Part shown: positions 1 through 9,060 of the stretch, in pieces | Numbering within the stretch: position 1 is the first letter of the stretch | Layout of the letters: each line of letters opens with the position of its first letter | Assembly: GCA_009928665.1 (NCBI GenBank) | Contig: SACF01000022.1 | Location: 1-64,000, forward strand | DNA: 64,000 nt | Source: Alphaproteobacteria bacterium | GTDB taxonomy: Bacteria > Bacteroidota > Bacteroidia > Bacteroidales > FEN-979 | Direction of reading: 5' to 3' | Notes under the pieces: model-generated | What the model was told of the DNA's origin: nothing | Seen by the model: the letters and a program-made list of their open reading frames with translations, nothing else | The model's database searches: none | Position numbers and translations under genes: made by a program

Positions 1-273
1 GGGTGGGGGCGGGGGTGGTGCTTCTTCATGAGTAATATCTTTCATTTCGATCCCAACCTCCTTTTCCTTCTCCCTGACCAGTTTGCCCTTTGTGATATAT
101 GCATTGATCAAGGGGTAGGCCACGGCAACAGATAAAGTAAACAGGCCAATGATAAGGGCAATGGTCATGTACTTGCGGTACTTTTTCCGAAGAACATACG
201 ATCCATATTCCCTATTCCTGTTCCGGAACACAATTTCATCCAGCGGTTCTATACGCTGTTTTTCAATTGCCAT
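1..273 (-). CDS. tonB: TonB energy transducer, N-terminal part (cut by window edge)
   Basis: The 91 visible codons begin at ATG (complement of 271-273). They give a short basic cytoplasmic head, one membrane segment at about residues 36-54, and a periplasmic start that runs into a proline stretch (EEAPPPPPP) at the window edge. This is the usual TonB N-terminus: it anchors in the inner membrane, contacts ExbB/ExbD and carries proton-motive energy to outer-membrane receptors. It is the last gene of the exbB-exbD-exbD-tonB set on this strand. The C-terminal TonB domain lies outside the window. The head motif FRNRNREYGSYVLRK is typical of Bacteroidetes TonB proteins. Confidence 0.85.
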   Translation of the reverse strand, partial: MAIEKQRIEPLDEIVFRNRNREYGSYVLRKKYRKYMTIALIIGLFTLSVAVAYPLINAYITKGKLVREKEKEVGIEMKDITHEEAPPPPPP

Positions 274-312
274 ATGCTATGTTTTTAGAATTGTAAGAAA
301 CGTTTTCATAAA

Positions 313-951
313 TTATTTCGGAGCAGCATTCAACATTTCCAATTCGACCGGTGAAAGATCAACGATCGCATAACTGGCAACATTGCAAATAGCCATTTCA
401 TCAATAATATTGACGATATCCTTGTATTTTGCTTTCGCATCAGCCTTGATCAGAACGATCGGACCTCGTTTGTCCTCCTTTTTCAATCTCTTGATCTCGT
501 TATCGGCTGTTGTATCTGCAACAACAATTTTCCCTGTTATCCGCTTATCCCTGTATTCGGCGATTTTGGTAAACAGCTCCCTGTTTTTGATCAACAGAAC
601 TTTTCTGATGCCATCTTTGCTGAAATCGGTCTTAACAAGCGTCGGCAGCGGAGGTTTCTTAGGATCTGCAATTCCCATATAGTAAAACACTTCATCTTTT
701 TCCGTCAGTAAAATATTAAGTGTTCGTTCAGAGGAGATTTTCGGGGCATCTTTGGGATCTTCCTTTTTATCCTTTTCAGGCATGGTGATCACCATTACCT
801 TGGGTTTGTTGAAGGCGGTTGTGAGCATGAAGAAGGTGATCAGCAAACACATCAGGTCGACCATGGGGGTCATGTCGATGCGGGTGCTGTGCTTCTTCGG
901 TCTGCGCTTTCCACCTTTTTTCCCTTTTTCTTCAACAATAAGTTCAGCCAT
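313..951 (-). CDS. exbD: ExbD-type biopolymer transport protein (second copy)
   Basis: A 212-residue ExbD/TolR family protein. A basic head (residues 1-22) leads to RIDMTPMVDLMCLLITFFML at about 24-43, which is the single membrane segment with the conserved proton-path Asp in the MVDL motif. A periplasmic domain of about 165 residues follows, longer than in the roughly 140-residue E. coli ExbD. It is the second of two tandem exbD genes, a frequent Bacteroidetes arrangement, and is followed by tonB. The periplasmic part differs strongly from that of the neighbouring ExbD, so the two are probably not interchangeable (inference). Confidence 0.9.
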   Translation of the reverse strand: MAELIVEEKGKKGGKRRPKKHSTRIDMTPMVDLMCLLITFFMLTTAFNKPKVMVITMPEKDKKEDPKDAPKISSERTLNILLTEKDEVFYYMGIADPKKPPLPTLVKTDFSKDGIRKVLLIKNRELFTKIAEYRDKRITGKIVVADTTADNEIKRLKKEDKRGPIVLIKADAKAKYKDIVNIIDEMAICNVASYAIVDLSPVELEMLNAAPK

Positions 952-981
952 GTTGGTTCTTTTTTACAGTGATAATTCCCG

Positions 982-1626
982 CTATTTTACCTCAGGAGGA
1001 AGGTCTTTGAGAAGTACTTCCTCTTTGGTAAGGTTGGTAACGAGATTAAATTTATTGACCTTGTTTTCCTGCAAAAGGTCCATGACTTTCTTCACGACAA
1101 CGTAAGGTGTTTCAGCGTCGCCTTTGAGGGCTACTTCGGCTCCGGGATTGGTCAGACGGGCTAACCTGACCCACCACGCAAGCTGATTGTCAAGAGAGTC
1201 GGTCGGAATCCCTATCTGTAATGCATCACGCTCTTTGGTGTCTTTGGCATTGATCCAAGTCTTTACATCTTTGATAGGCATTCCGAATGCCGCCATGGTT
1301 TCAAATTTTTTCAACTCAGCAGGAGTAAAGATGATCTTGTATTGTTCACCCATTTTCCCCAAAAGTTTTAAACGGAAATGGGTTGAAGTATCCTTCCCGT
1401 TATCGATATTGAAAAAAACCAAACTGTCTTTGGAGATCAGAATAGTCATAATATCGTTATCCGGGGCCTGCTTTTCAGAGACGCTGGTCGGAGCTTCGAT
1501 CGGTTTAACTTCCGAGGGCCTGAACGAGGCCGTCAACAGCAGGAAGATCAGAAGCACAGAAAACAGGTCCACCATGGGAGTCATGTCAATGTGCGGTGTT
1601 CTTACCGGTGGTTTTATCTTTGGCAT
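982..1626 (-). CDS. exbD: ExbD-type biopolymer transport protein (first copy)
   Basis: A 214-residue ExbD/TolR family protein. The head MPKIKPPVRTPHIDMTPMVD runs into one membrane segment (about residues 17-33) carrying the conserved MVDLF Asp. The periplasmic domain is long (about 180 residues) and ends with a helix-rich part (VVKKVMDLLQENKVNKFNLVTN) typical of the ExbD fold. It lies between exbB and the second exbD with short spacers, so co-transcription is likely. Its role is to couple the proton gradient to TonB together with ExbB. Confidence 0.9.
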   Translation of the reverse strand: MPKIKPPVRTPHIDMTPMVDLFSVLLIFLLLTASFRPSEVKPIEAPTSVSEKQAPDNDIMTILISKDSLVFFNIDNGKDTSTHFRLKLLGKMGEQYKIIFTPAELKKFETMAAFGMPIKDVKTWINAKDTKERDALQIGIPTDSLDNQLAWWVRLARLTNPGAEVALKGDAETPYVVVKKVMDLLQENKVNKFNLVTNLTKEEVLLKDLPPEVK

Positions 1627-1689
1627 GGGATTCTGATTTTAAGTGATAAATACACAATGAAGGTACTTAATTTGCTCGAATGCCAAAAA

Positions 1690-2511
1690 TTACTTGGTAG
1701 AGGCAGCAAAGGACTGTACAAGGCTGAATCCTGCTTCGTCAATTTTATAGGTAAAACTATCAATTCGAGTTGAAAAAGTGTTATAAAGCACAATTGCTAT
1801 TAACGAACCAAAAATACCGAAGGCCGTATTGATAAGCGCTTCTGAGATACCGGTTGCCAAAGCAAGGGCATCAGGTGATCCGGCTTGTGCAAGAGCGCCA
1901 AATGCCCTGATCATCCCGAGAACAGTACCAAGAAGACCGATAAGAACGGAGATAGAGGCAATGGTTGAAAGGATAACCAGATTCCTTGAGAGCATCGGGA
2001 GTTCAAGTGCGGTAGCCTCTTCAAACTCTTTTTGCAAAGCAAGAATCTTCTGGTCTTTTTCCAAGGTTACATCATTCTGCAGGGTACGATAACGAAGCAA
2101 CCCGGCTTTCATAACATTGGCAAGCGAACCTCTTTGTTTATCACAGACCACTATGGCATCTTCAATCTTGTTTCCGTCGAGCAGATTCTGAAGGTTTTTA
2201 ACAAAAACATTGATCCTTCCCTTACCGGTGGCACGCGTCAGGGTTATGAGCCGCTCGATAGCAAAAATAATGGCCAGTAAATTTACAGTGATAAGGAAGG
2301 GGACAATGATACCCCCTTTATAAATCATTGCCAGATAGTTCCCGGGAAGTGGGTGTCCTTCAGGATTTCCACCCTCAAAATTAATAGGGCTCCCCATGAT
2401 AAACTTGTAAACAAGCCAGGCGATAATGAACGAAACAATCATCGCACCCAGTGTAAATGTTGACCTTAAGGCCTCCCCGAGGGTTCCGCCTTTTTTATTT
2501 GTCTTGCTCAT
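1690..2511 (-). CDS. exbB: ExbB/MotA/TolQ-family proton channel
   Basis: A 273-residue protein with membrane segments at about 20-40, 62-86, 174-200 and 216-245. The last two lie in the conserved MotA/TolQ/ExbB region (LVILSTIASISVLIGLLGTVLGMIRAF and ALATGISEALINTAFGIFGSLIAIV). The extra N-terminal segment is common in Bacteroidetes ExbB. It forms the inner-membrane channel with the two ExbD proteins and energises TonB. It is the first gene of the exbB-exbD-exbD-tonB set and is preceded by a near-consensus Bacteroidetes promoter at 2576-2606. Confidence 0.9.
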   Translation of the reverse strand: MSKTNKKGGTLGEALRSTFTLGAMIVSFIIAWLVYKFIMGSPINFEGGNPEGHPLPGNYLAMIYKGGIIVPFLITVNLLAIIFAIERLITLTRATGKGRINVFVKNLQNLLDGNKIEDAIVVCDKQRGSLANVMKAGLLRYRTLQNDVTLEKDQKILALQKEFEEATALELPMLSRNLVILSTIASISVLIGLLGTVLGMIRAFGALAQAGSPDALALATGISEALINTAFGIFGSLIAIVLYNTFSTRIDSFTYKIDEAGFSLVQSFAASTK

Positions 2512-2575
2512 CTGTAAAGTGTTTTAAATTATAAATTAATTAATTAATTAAAGGATTTTCAATTAATCAGGACGG

Positions 2576-2606
2576 CAAATGTAAGAATTTTCTAAAAGAA
2601 TTCAAA
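2576..2606 (-). promoter_or_regulatory. Bacteroidetes-type promoter for the exbB operon
   Basis: Reading the minus strand, TTTG (complement of 2603-2606) is followed after exactly 19 bases by TACATTTG (complement of 2576-2583). This matches the published Bacteroidetes consensus TTTG-N19/21-TAnnTTTG. Transcription would start near 2569, leaving about 60 bases before the exbB ATG at 2511. The leader contains a TTAA-repeat tract. Confidence 0.75.
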
Positions 2607-2612
2607 ACCATC

Positions 2613-4325
2613 CTATTTTATCTTTTGCTTAAGAAGATCAATGACCGGTTTGACAACCGCTGATTTTTCATCATTTGGATTTACAATGGTCATCCTGGTA
2701 TAATATTCAAGGGCCTTTTGCGCCTCATCTTTGTTCTTCTGATTAAGGGAGAATTGACTATAATGATAGAAGGCAAGATAGTCAAAGGCTTCAAAACGGT
2801 CTTTCATGTATTTTACCGTGTCGCTCTGGGTTTTTTCAATAATGGCTTTGTATACCGGAACCGCGTAACCTGTGGTGTTAAAGCCTTTGCCATCTTTGAT
2901 ATCGAGATTTGATTTGGTTCTGGCCCTCCAGGAAAATCCAGGTACATAATCGGTCTGGGCTGCATTGAAAATTGCCAGGTTGGTATCGGCATTAACAAAG
3001 TCCTGTAAACTGTAATAAACCTTCCCCAGGTTATAGTAATCCATGGGGATTCCCCGTTTTAAAGCAATTTTTTGTTCGTAAAGATCCCGCGCTTTTTCAT
3101 ATTTCTTGACTTTGGTCCAGCAAAGCGCAGCTTCCGAGATGATATCGGCTTTTGCAGTATCCATTTCAAAGGATTTCATCATTTGCTCTGGAGCCAGCGA
3201 ATCCATCTTCAGTTTTGCCAGCAAGCGACCATAATAGGCATAATCGAGCGCTCTGATCTTTTCGGGTTTCGCATTGGCTATAAAGATTTCAATATACTTT
3301 AATCCTTTATCGTATTGTTGGGTTTCGTAATAAGAGTAAGCCAGGGCGCGATTGACGTCGTTATCGGTCATATCAACCTTCTGAATTTCGTTGAGCTGTA
3401 TTATAGCCTCATTATAGTCATTGAGTTCGATCAGGGTATTCACAAACTGCTTCCTGGCTGAGATGTTTCTGGAAAGGTCGAGGAATTTGTAGAAATTCTT
3501 TTTAGCCTCCTCCTGCCTTCCGGCCCTCGAAAGTAAAGTACCCAGTTCCCGGTAAGCAGGTGCGAAGGTAGAATCCATTTTTACCACCTCCTGGTAATAA
3601 TTCAGCGCTGTGGTATACTGCCGGGCGCGGAGCCACAACTGACCTGTTTTCAGTTTGGCTTCGGGTGATTGTGGATCGAGCGACTGGGCCATGTTGTAAT
3701 TTGAAATAGCTTTGGAGCCGTCGTTTAAAAGGTAGAAATACAGGTCGCCTTTGACAATGTATAACTCGGGATTTTTGTTGTCAAGTTTTTCGGCACGACG
3801 CAGGTATTCGAAAGCATTGGCAGTATCGTGCACATTGGCGATGACATAGGCTTCGGCCATTTGGATCAGTACCTTCGCCTGCCGGGCAGGCTCCATTTTT
3901 ATGGCCTTATTGGCCTTTGAAGGCAGCAGGGCCAGGGCTTTGTCAAATTCTGCCTGAGCCATCGGGATTTTTTTTGTAATGAGGTTCAGCAATCCCAATC
4001 CCACCAAATTTAGAGGATTCGACGGATCCTGTTTGATCCCGATTTCATAGATAGCCTTTGCAGAGTCACCCTTTTCCTCAAACGACAGATTCAGGGTATC
4101 CGAATAGTATTTTTCAAGGCAATTCTTTCCATAATAATAATAAAGATCCCCATTGCCCGGGTTCTGCGAAATAAGTTGTTTGAACAGCGTTGCAGCAGGA
4201 GCAAACTGTTCACTTTTGGTCAATTTGATTGCTGTATTCAGATCCTGTGAAATCAGTTTTGTGAGAAATGGGGTAAAAAGCAGCAATACAGCGACGATAC
4301 CAACCCTTTGTGTTACTCTTGACAT
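2613..4325 (-). CDS. TPR-repeat protein of the TonB locus
   Basis: A 570-residue protein with an N-terminal signal peptide (hydrophobic residues about 8-24, ending near LISQ) followed by tetratricopeptide repeats over nearly its whole length. Visible repeat cores include NPGNGDLYYYYGKNCLE, PSNPLNLVGLGLLNL and DSTFAPAYRELGTLLSRAGR. It is exported and probably acts as an envelope protein-interaction scaffold. It sits 17 bases after the PstS-like gene and about 100 bases before exbB. TPR genes next to pstS-like and exb/tonB genes are common in Bacteroidetes, but no reaction is known for this member. Confidence 0.85.
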   Translation of the reverse strand: MSRVTQRVGIVAVLLLFTPFLTKLISQDLNTAIKLTKSEQFAPAATLFKQLISQNPGNGDLYYYYGKNCLEKYYSDTLNLSFEEKGDSAKAIYEIGIKQDPSNPLNLVGLGLLNLITKKIPMAQAEFDKALALLPSKANKAIKMEPARQAKVLIQMAEAYVIANVHDTANAFEYLRRAEKLDNKNPELYIVKGDLYFYLLNDGSKAISNYNMAQSLDPQSPEAKLKTGQLWLRARQYTTALNYYQEVVKMDSTFAPAYRELGTLLSRAGRQEEAKKNFYKFLDLSRNISARKQFVNTLIELNDYNEAIIQLNEIQKVDMTDNDVNRALAYSYYETQQYDKGLKYIEIFIANAKPEKIRALDYAYYGRLLAKLKMDSLAPEQMMKSFEMDTAKADIISEAALCWTKVKKYEKARDLYEQKIALKRGIPMDYYNLGKVYYSLQDFVNADTNLAIFNAAQTDYVPGFSWRARTKSNLDIKDGKGFNTTGYAVPVYKAIIEKTQSDTVKYMKDRFEAFDYLAFYHYSQFSLNQKNKDEAQKALEYYTRMTIVNPNDEKSAVVKPVIDLLKQKIK

Positions 4326-4342
4326 AATATATCTCCTTGTTT

Positions 4343-5323
4343 TTAATGTTTGATTTCAACAATTCGGACGGGCATTGCAGCAGGAACCATGCCAGAGTGC
4401 AGAATAATGAGCTGGCCTTTCTCCCCGGCAATAAACGACGAGAAACCATAAGCCAATCCCGTGTAAGTCTGACGGTTTATACAGAAAACTTCCCGGGTAA
4501 AGGGATATGATCCTTCGGCAATATAAGCCTGGTAGGGTTTATAAAAAGTCGAACCAGGATCGTTATCCCCCTCCATCGAAATTCCTGCCACTTTAACGCG
4601 TTTCAGGAACCGGTTTGAAACCGAATCGGTTTTGTCGCTGATCCAGTTGACCCCGATAACTCCAATGGCTCCGGGATGGGTCTCAACATAATCGATAACC
4701 TCCTGATTGTTCTTAGTTGCAAAACAGGTGGGCGGAAGTGAATCAATCTTGAATTTATCCTTGAAATACCTTGGATTGGCTGATTTGAAGTGATCAAAAA
4801 TGACTTCAATAGATCCCAATTTCGATTTGGAGTTGATCTGGTTCCACCGGGTCAGTTTTCCTTCAAAAATTTCTTTAATATTCTGGTAAAAAAAGTTGGT
4901 ATCAGAATTATCTTTATGAAGAATGAATGCCACTGCATCGATCGCAATTTTCGTGATTTTTGGGATGTATTGTCGCTCTTTCAGGTATTGGATCTGATTT
5001 TCAGAAAGAGTTCTGCCCACGATGATAAGGGGAATAGAATCGTTCATAAAAGCATTGATCAGATCTGCTTCATTGGTATAAAGCGTGTCGATATCGGCAT
5101 ATTTATAAAAAGATTCGAAGGTGTAGATCTGCGCATCCAACATCAGGCGGTATGATTCTTCGATACCAACTTTGATCCGGCCCATGGTTGGAGTATCGCT
5201 GTTTTTACGGTCAGCCCCACCTCCACAGGAGGCAAGAAACAGGAAAAGAAATGCAGATAAAAAGATAAAGGATAATCTGCCTTTCGCTAACAGTGAAGCC
5301 ATAGTACCGGTATTGTAAACCAT
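4343..5323 (-). CDS. PstS-like phosphate/anion-binding lipoprotein
   Basis: A 326-residue periplasmic binding protein of the PstS-like (PBP-like) superfamily. A hydrophobic signal ends in the lipobox FLASC with lipidated Cys33. If the second Met (complement of 5300-5302) is the start, the signal is more conventional. Family-like segments include EGKLTRWNQI, THPGAIGVIGVNWI and YPFTREVFCINR, and the last resembles the PstS YPLxRxxY region. No pstCAB transporter is nearby; the neighbours are a TPR protein and the Exb/TonB set. It may therefore act as an envelope anion-binding accessory and not as an ABC-transport subunit (inference). Confidence 0.8.
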   Translation of the reverse strand: MVYNTGTMASLLAKGRLSFIFLSAFLFLFLASCGGGADRKNSDTPTMGRIKVGIEESYRLMLDAQIYTFESFYKYADIDTLYTNEADLINAFMNDSIPLIIVGRTLSENQIQYLKERQYIPKITKIAIDAVAFILHKDNSDTNFFYQNIKEIFEGKLTRWNQINSKSKLGSIEVIFDHFKSANPRYFKDKFKIDSLPPTCFATKNNQEVIDYVETHPGAIGVIGVNWISDKTDSVSNRFLKRVKVAGISMEGDNDPGSTFYKPYQAYIAEGSYPFTREVFCINRQTYTGLAYGFSSFIAGEKGQLIILHSGMVPAAMPVRIVEIKH

Positions 5324-5425
5324 TCGTTATTAATATAGAATACAAAAATAAATAAAAAATTATTGTGACGGCCGGATCGCGCCATAAAAATACATTCAAT
5401 GCTTGAAAAGTCAAGGGAATTTAGG

Positions 5426-5623
5426 TTATTCGGAATCCTCTTCTCTTTTTTTGGTCCAGAGACGAGCCATTCTGAATCCCCCGTAAAGGAACAGGAAGAT
5501 GGAAAAAATGACCTTTACCTCTTTCGGAAGGTGTGCGAAACGGGGACTAACCAGAAGGTATATTCCCAACGCGAAATATAACAATATAACAGCCCAGGAA
5601 AAGTATTTCGTAAATTTTTTCAT
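5426..5623 (-). CDS. Small two-helix membrane protein
   Basis: A 65-residue protein with hydrophobic segments at about 9-26 and 35-53, a basic tail (RLWTKKREEDSE) and short loops. It starts 2 bases after the stop of the 109-residue gene upstream, so the two are probably co-transcribed. I do not recognise a family beyond similarity in style to small conserved Bacteroidetes membrane proteins. The function is unknown. Confidence 0.6.
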   Translation of the reverse strand: MKKFTKYFSWAVILLYFALGIYLLVSPRFAHLPKEVKVIFSIFLFLYGGFRMARLWTKKREEDSE

Positions 5624-5624
5624 G

Positions 5625-5954
5625 TCAACGGGTTACCTGCCAGTATGGCTTCAGATCCTGATTTTCCCATTGGTTCCAGAAAGCAGGTGTGATCACTTCG
5701 CCATCGGGCCGGAACAGTCTTTTTTGATAGAGTACCACGACGGGATTGAACAGAATATCGGTTACCCCGACAAGAAAGGTTCCGGTCGGGCTCCCATCCT
5801 TTGCTTTTTCCGCATCAATCCTGACATCATACCGGTTAAATTCAAGAAGGCCTTTCAGAAATTGAGCCCTGGATTCGGTGCATCCGCTTTCGACCACCGT
5901 ACACCTTAGTCCTTCGATTTCGGCGATATTGTGTTTGCCTTTTAATGATGCCAT
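5625..5954 (-). CDS. Conserved-looking hypothetical protein after nuoN
   Basis: A 109-residue soluble protein with no signal or membrane segment. It starts MASLKGKHNIAEIEGLRCTV and contains two Cys (VVESGCTE and LRCTVV). It begins 12 bases after nuoN, so it could be the last-but-one gene of the nuo transcript. I do not recognise the family, and position alone does not show a role in complex I. Dense use of frame and tight spacing on both sides support it as a real gene. Confidence 0.6.
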   Translation of the reverse strand: MASLKGKHNIAEIEGLRCTVVESGCTESRAQFLKGLLEFNRYDVRIDAEKAKDGSPTGTFLVGVTDILFNPVVVLYQKRLFRPDGEVITPAFWNQWENQDLKPYWQVTR

Positions 5955-5966
5955 AATGTTTTGATC

Positions 5967-7376
5967 TTAAAACAATCCGAAACTTAGGTTGAAAATCATT
6001 TCATAAATCATGCTGGTAAATCCGACCACAACAATACCCGCAACACAGAGCAACAATCCCACGCGGGTATAGCCGTCCGATTTGAATTGGCCGATCGGTT
6101 GGTCGCTGGTGTTCAGGAACATGGCCTTAATCACCAGTAAATAATAATAGAGTGAGATGATGGTATTGAGGATCGCGATGAGAACCAGGATATAATATCC
6201 CTGTTTGGCAGCGGCTGTGAAAAGGAAGAACTTACCAAAGAATCCGGCTAAAGGAGGAATGCCTGCGAGAGAAAAAAGAGCCAGCATCATGACCAGACTT
6301 AGCTTGGGATTGGTACGATACAACCCGTCGTAATCGCTGATATTCTCTTTTCCCGTCCGGTTTGAGATAATACCGACTACGCCAAAAGCGCCCAGATTGG
6401 AGAAGATATAAACCAGTACGAAGTAGATCACTGTTGTCATCCCGGTCTGGCTCTGGCCAATGATACCAAGCAGGATAAATCCGGCCTGTGCGATCGAGGA
6501 GAAAGCCAGAAACCGTTTGAGGTTCTGCTGGCGCATAGCAAACAGGTTACCGACCGTAATTGTAAGTATGATGATCACATAGAGCACCTGGCTCCACTTC
6601 AGTGCAATCTTTGCAAAAACGGTGTAAAGGATGATGGTGAAAATAAACACAGCGGCTCCTTTTGAAATCACCGAAAGATAAGAAGTTACGTTGACCGGCG
6701 CTCCTTCGTAAACATCGGCAGTCCAGAGGTGAAAGGGTACGAGGGAAATCTTGAAAGCCATTCCCGAAAAGAAAAAGATAAATGCGAGCACCTGGAGGGA
6801 GGATCCGTTCATAAGGGGAGCAATATCGGTAAAGTACATGGTCCCGGTCGTGCCGTAGATCATGGAGAGGCCATAAAGCAAAATGCCGGATGAAAGGGCC
6901 GAAATAAAGATCAGCTTCACGCCGGCTTCTGCCGATTTTTCCTTGTACCTTTCATAGGCGGCAAGGGCCGCGATGGGGATGGTTGCTAATTCGAGCCCTA
7001 AATAAAACATCAGAAAATCACCTGCCGAAATCATATAATTCATCCCGATCAGTGTGGAAAGAATCAACAGGAAAAATTCGCTGATTTTTTCCTTATTCTG
7101 ATCCTGCTTCAGCCAATCGACCGACTGGATAAAAACGATCAGTACCCCGATATTCAGGATGTTCTTCAGTAATATCGAAAGTTGAGTCGACTGGTACATG
7201 CCTCCAAACAATTCACCGGGCTCACCGGGCAAGAACCCGATAAGGGTCACCGCTGCCATTAAAAGGATGGCCGGCAAAATGATTTTCCGCTTCTGCGTGT
7301 TGGGCAGAAAAATCTCGACAATCAATAAAATTACCGTGATGGAAACCAGCAGTAATTCATGTCTCATTATAAGCAT
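5967..7376 (-). CDS. nuoN: NADH-quinone oxidoreductase subunit N
   Basis: A 469-residue antiporter-like complex I subunit with about 14 membrane helices. The conserved helix with its glutamate is visible as LGLELATIPIAALAAYERY, and the Proton_antipo_M region follows (FKISLVPFHLWTADVYEGAP, a NuoN hallmark). It is the distal proton-pumping subunit and the last subunit gene of the nuo operon. A second in-frame ATG nine bases downstream (MRHELLL) is an equally possible start. Confidence 0.95.
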   Translation of the reverse strand: MLIMRHELLLVSITVILLIVEIFLPNTQKRKIILPAILLMAAVTLIGFLPGEPGELFGGMYQSTQLSILLKNILNIGVLIVFIQSVDWLKQDQNKEKISEFFLLILSTLIGMNYMISAGDFLMFYLGLELATIPIAALAAYERYKEKSAEAGVKLIFISALSSGILLYGLSMIYGTTGTMYFTDIAPLMNGSSLQVLAFIFFFSGMAFKISLVPFHLWTADVYEGAPVNVTSYLSVISKGAAVFIFTIILYTVFAKIALKWSQVLYVIIILTITVGNLFAMRQQNLKRFLAFSSIAQAGFILLGIIGQSQTGMTTVIYFVLVYIFSNLGAFGVVGIISNRTGKENISDYDGLYRTNPKLSLVMMLALFSLAGIPPLAGFFGKFFLFTAAAKQGYYILVLIAILNTIISLYYYLLVIKAMFLNTSDQPIGQFKSDGYTRVGLLLCVAGIVVVGFTSMIYEMIFNLSFGLF

Positions 7377-7495
7377 CTGTCAGATATTTAAGCGTTGTTA
7401 TTCATTGATGACACATGACGTGTATTAAAACAAATGTTTTCTCCGTTCCCTATTTCCGAGCAACCGACACCTGAGCCCTCGCCCCATTTTAAACC

Positions 7496-7532
7496 TTGAA
7501 CTTTGAATTTTGACATTTGAATTTTGAATTTT
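7496..7532. repeat. TTGAATTTTGA-type short repeats in the nuoM-nuoN spacer
   Basis: The 161-base spacer between nuoM and nuoN holds a run of near-identical units: TTGAACTTTGAATTTTGA, then CATTTGAATTTTGAATTTTC. The unit is about 7-9 bases (TTTGAATT). No gene fits. The run may be low-complexity drift or a remnant of a dispersed intergenic repeat. Confidence 0.5.
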
Positions 7533-7537
7533 CAATA

Positions 7538-9049
7538 TTAATGCCCTATCGGAGCTGCTGCAAGAAGCTTCGCCATGATCGGACCAAGCCCCTGATTGAT
7601 CATATCGGAGATCCAGAGGGGTGCCACGCCGATGATGGTGATCCCTGCAATGAGCGCTACCACGCTGATTTTATCGTACCATTTGGCGTCTGTGATCAGC
7701 TCATATTCATCATTCCGGATCTTGCCCAGCAACAGGATTCCGACAACACGGAGGATATAAACTGCGGTGACCACGATAGATGAAGCGGCAATGATCGTGG
7801 CGACCCGGTGAAAAACATCTGCATTTTGAAAGGAACCGACAAAAATGGTCATTTCTGCCACGAATCCGCTGAAACCGGGAAGTCCCAGCGAGGCGAGACC
7901 GGCTATGACATAAGCAACGGCAAGGAATGGCATTACCTTCATAAGTCCACCCATCTCATTGATATACCGGGTGTGGGTGCGGCCATAAATCATTCCGATC
8001 AGGGCAAAGAAAAGGGCTGTCATGATACCGTGAGAGATCATCTGCATGATGGCGCCATTCATTGCGGTCTGGTTGAACATCAGGATTGCGAAGAGTACCA
8101 GGGCACAGTGACTTACCGAAGAATAGGCATTGATGTATTTAAGATCTTTCTGCCAGATAGCTCCGAGGGCGCCATAAATAACCCCGATGGTGGCCAGGAT
8201 CAGGAATATCCATCCGAGTTCATGTGCCGCCTGGGGAAGGAGGAACACTGCCACGCGGTAACAACCGTATCCGCCCAGTTTCATCAGCACACCGGCATGG
8301 AGCATGGAAACTGCAGTTGGCGCAGAGGCATGACCGTCGGGCGACCACGTGTGGAACGGGAAAAGCGCTCCCAAAACCCCGAATCCGATAAAAAGGAACG
8401 GGAAGAGAAACCTTTGTAAATCCATCGGTAGCGTCTCTTTTGAGATCTGAATGATATCCCAGGTAAGAGCCCCCCCGTTCGGAGCTGAATTCAGATAAAT
8501 TCCGATCAGTCCCAGCATGATCAGCGCCGATCCACCCATCAGCATCAGGGTCAGTTTCATGGCTGAATAGTGCCGCGGACCGCTTCCCCAAATCCCGATC
8601 AGCAGGTACATCGGAATGACGGCCAGTTCATAGAAGAGAAACATCGTGAACAGGTCAAGGCTGATAAAGAATCCAAACACTCCGGAGGCAAGCAGAATAA
8701 GAAAGGTGAAAAATTCACGCGGAAGATCCTTGATATCCCAGCTTGCAAAAATTCCGGCAAAGACCACCAGGGAGGTGAGCGCGATCATGGCTACCGAAAC
8801 CCCGTCGACCCCGATATAAAAATGGATATTAAGGGTTTCATACCACACATTGTTCTGGACAAACAATACTTCCTCCATGTTTCCGCCCTTTCGTTCGGCC
8901 AGAAACATCAGGATCAGGATGATGGCATTGATAAGTTGGATACCCATACCAACCACGGAAACCCATTTCACCTGCATATGATTCTTACACAAGAGAATAC
9001 CGAATATGGTAAGAAATGGTACGATAATAAACAGTGTCAAAAAACTCAT
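7538..9049 (-). CDS. nuoM: NADH-quinone oxidoreductase subunit M
   Basis: A 503-residue antiporter-like subunit with about 14 membrane helices. Diagnostic segments are FLFYELAVIPMYLLIGIWG, carrying the conserved channel Glu, and FPFHTWSPDGHASAPTAVSM followed by HAGVLMKLGGYG with the conserved Lys. These match NuoM and not NuoL or NuoN. It starts 11 bases after nuoL ends. It is part of the membrane proton-pumping arm. Confidence 0.95.
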   Translation of the reverse strand: MSFLTLFIIVPFLTIFGILLCKNHMQVKWVSVVGMGIQLINAIILILMFLAERKGGNMEEVLFVQNNVWYETLNIHFYIGVDGVSVAMIALTSLVVFAGIFASWDIKDLPREFFTFLILLASGVFGFFISLDLFTMFLFYELAVIPMYLLIGIWGSGPRHYSAMKLTLMLMGGSALIMLGLIGIYLNSAPNGGALTWDIIQISKETLPMDLQRFLFPFLFIGFGVLGALFPFHTWSPDGHASAPTAVSMLHAGVLMKLGGYGCYRVAVFLLPQAAHELGWIFLILATIGVIYGALGAIWQKDLKYINAYSSVSHCALVLFAILMFNQTAMNGAIMQMISHGIMTALFFALIGMIYGRTHTRYINEMGGLMKVMPFLAVAYVIAGLASLGLPGFSGFVAEMTIFVGSFQNADVFHRVATIIAASSIVVTAVYILRVVGILLLGKIRNDEYELITDAKWYDKISVVALIAGITIIGVAPLWISDMINQGLGPIMAKLLAAAPIGH

Positions 9050-9060
9050 TGCCTATAGTG

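Noticed and set aside
4343..5323. Phosphate ABC transporter operon
   Set aside because: Only a PstS-like binding protein is present; there are no pstC, pstA, pstB or phoU genes next to it.
7808..8419. A 203-residue frame antisense to nuoM
   Set aside because: It overlaps a complete NuoM with intact motifs and has no recognisable fold or start signal.
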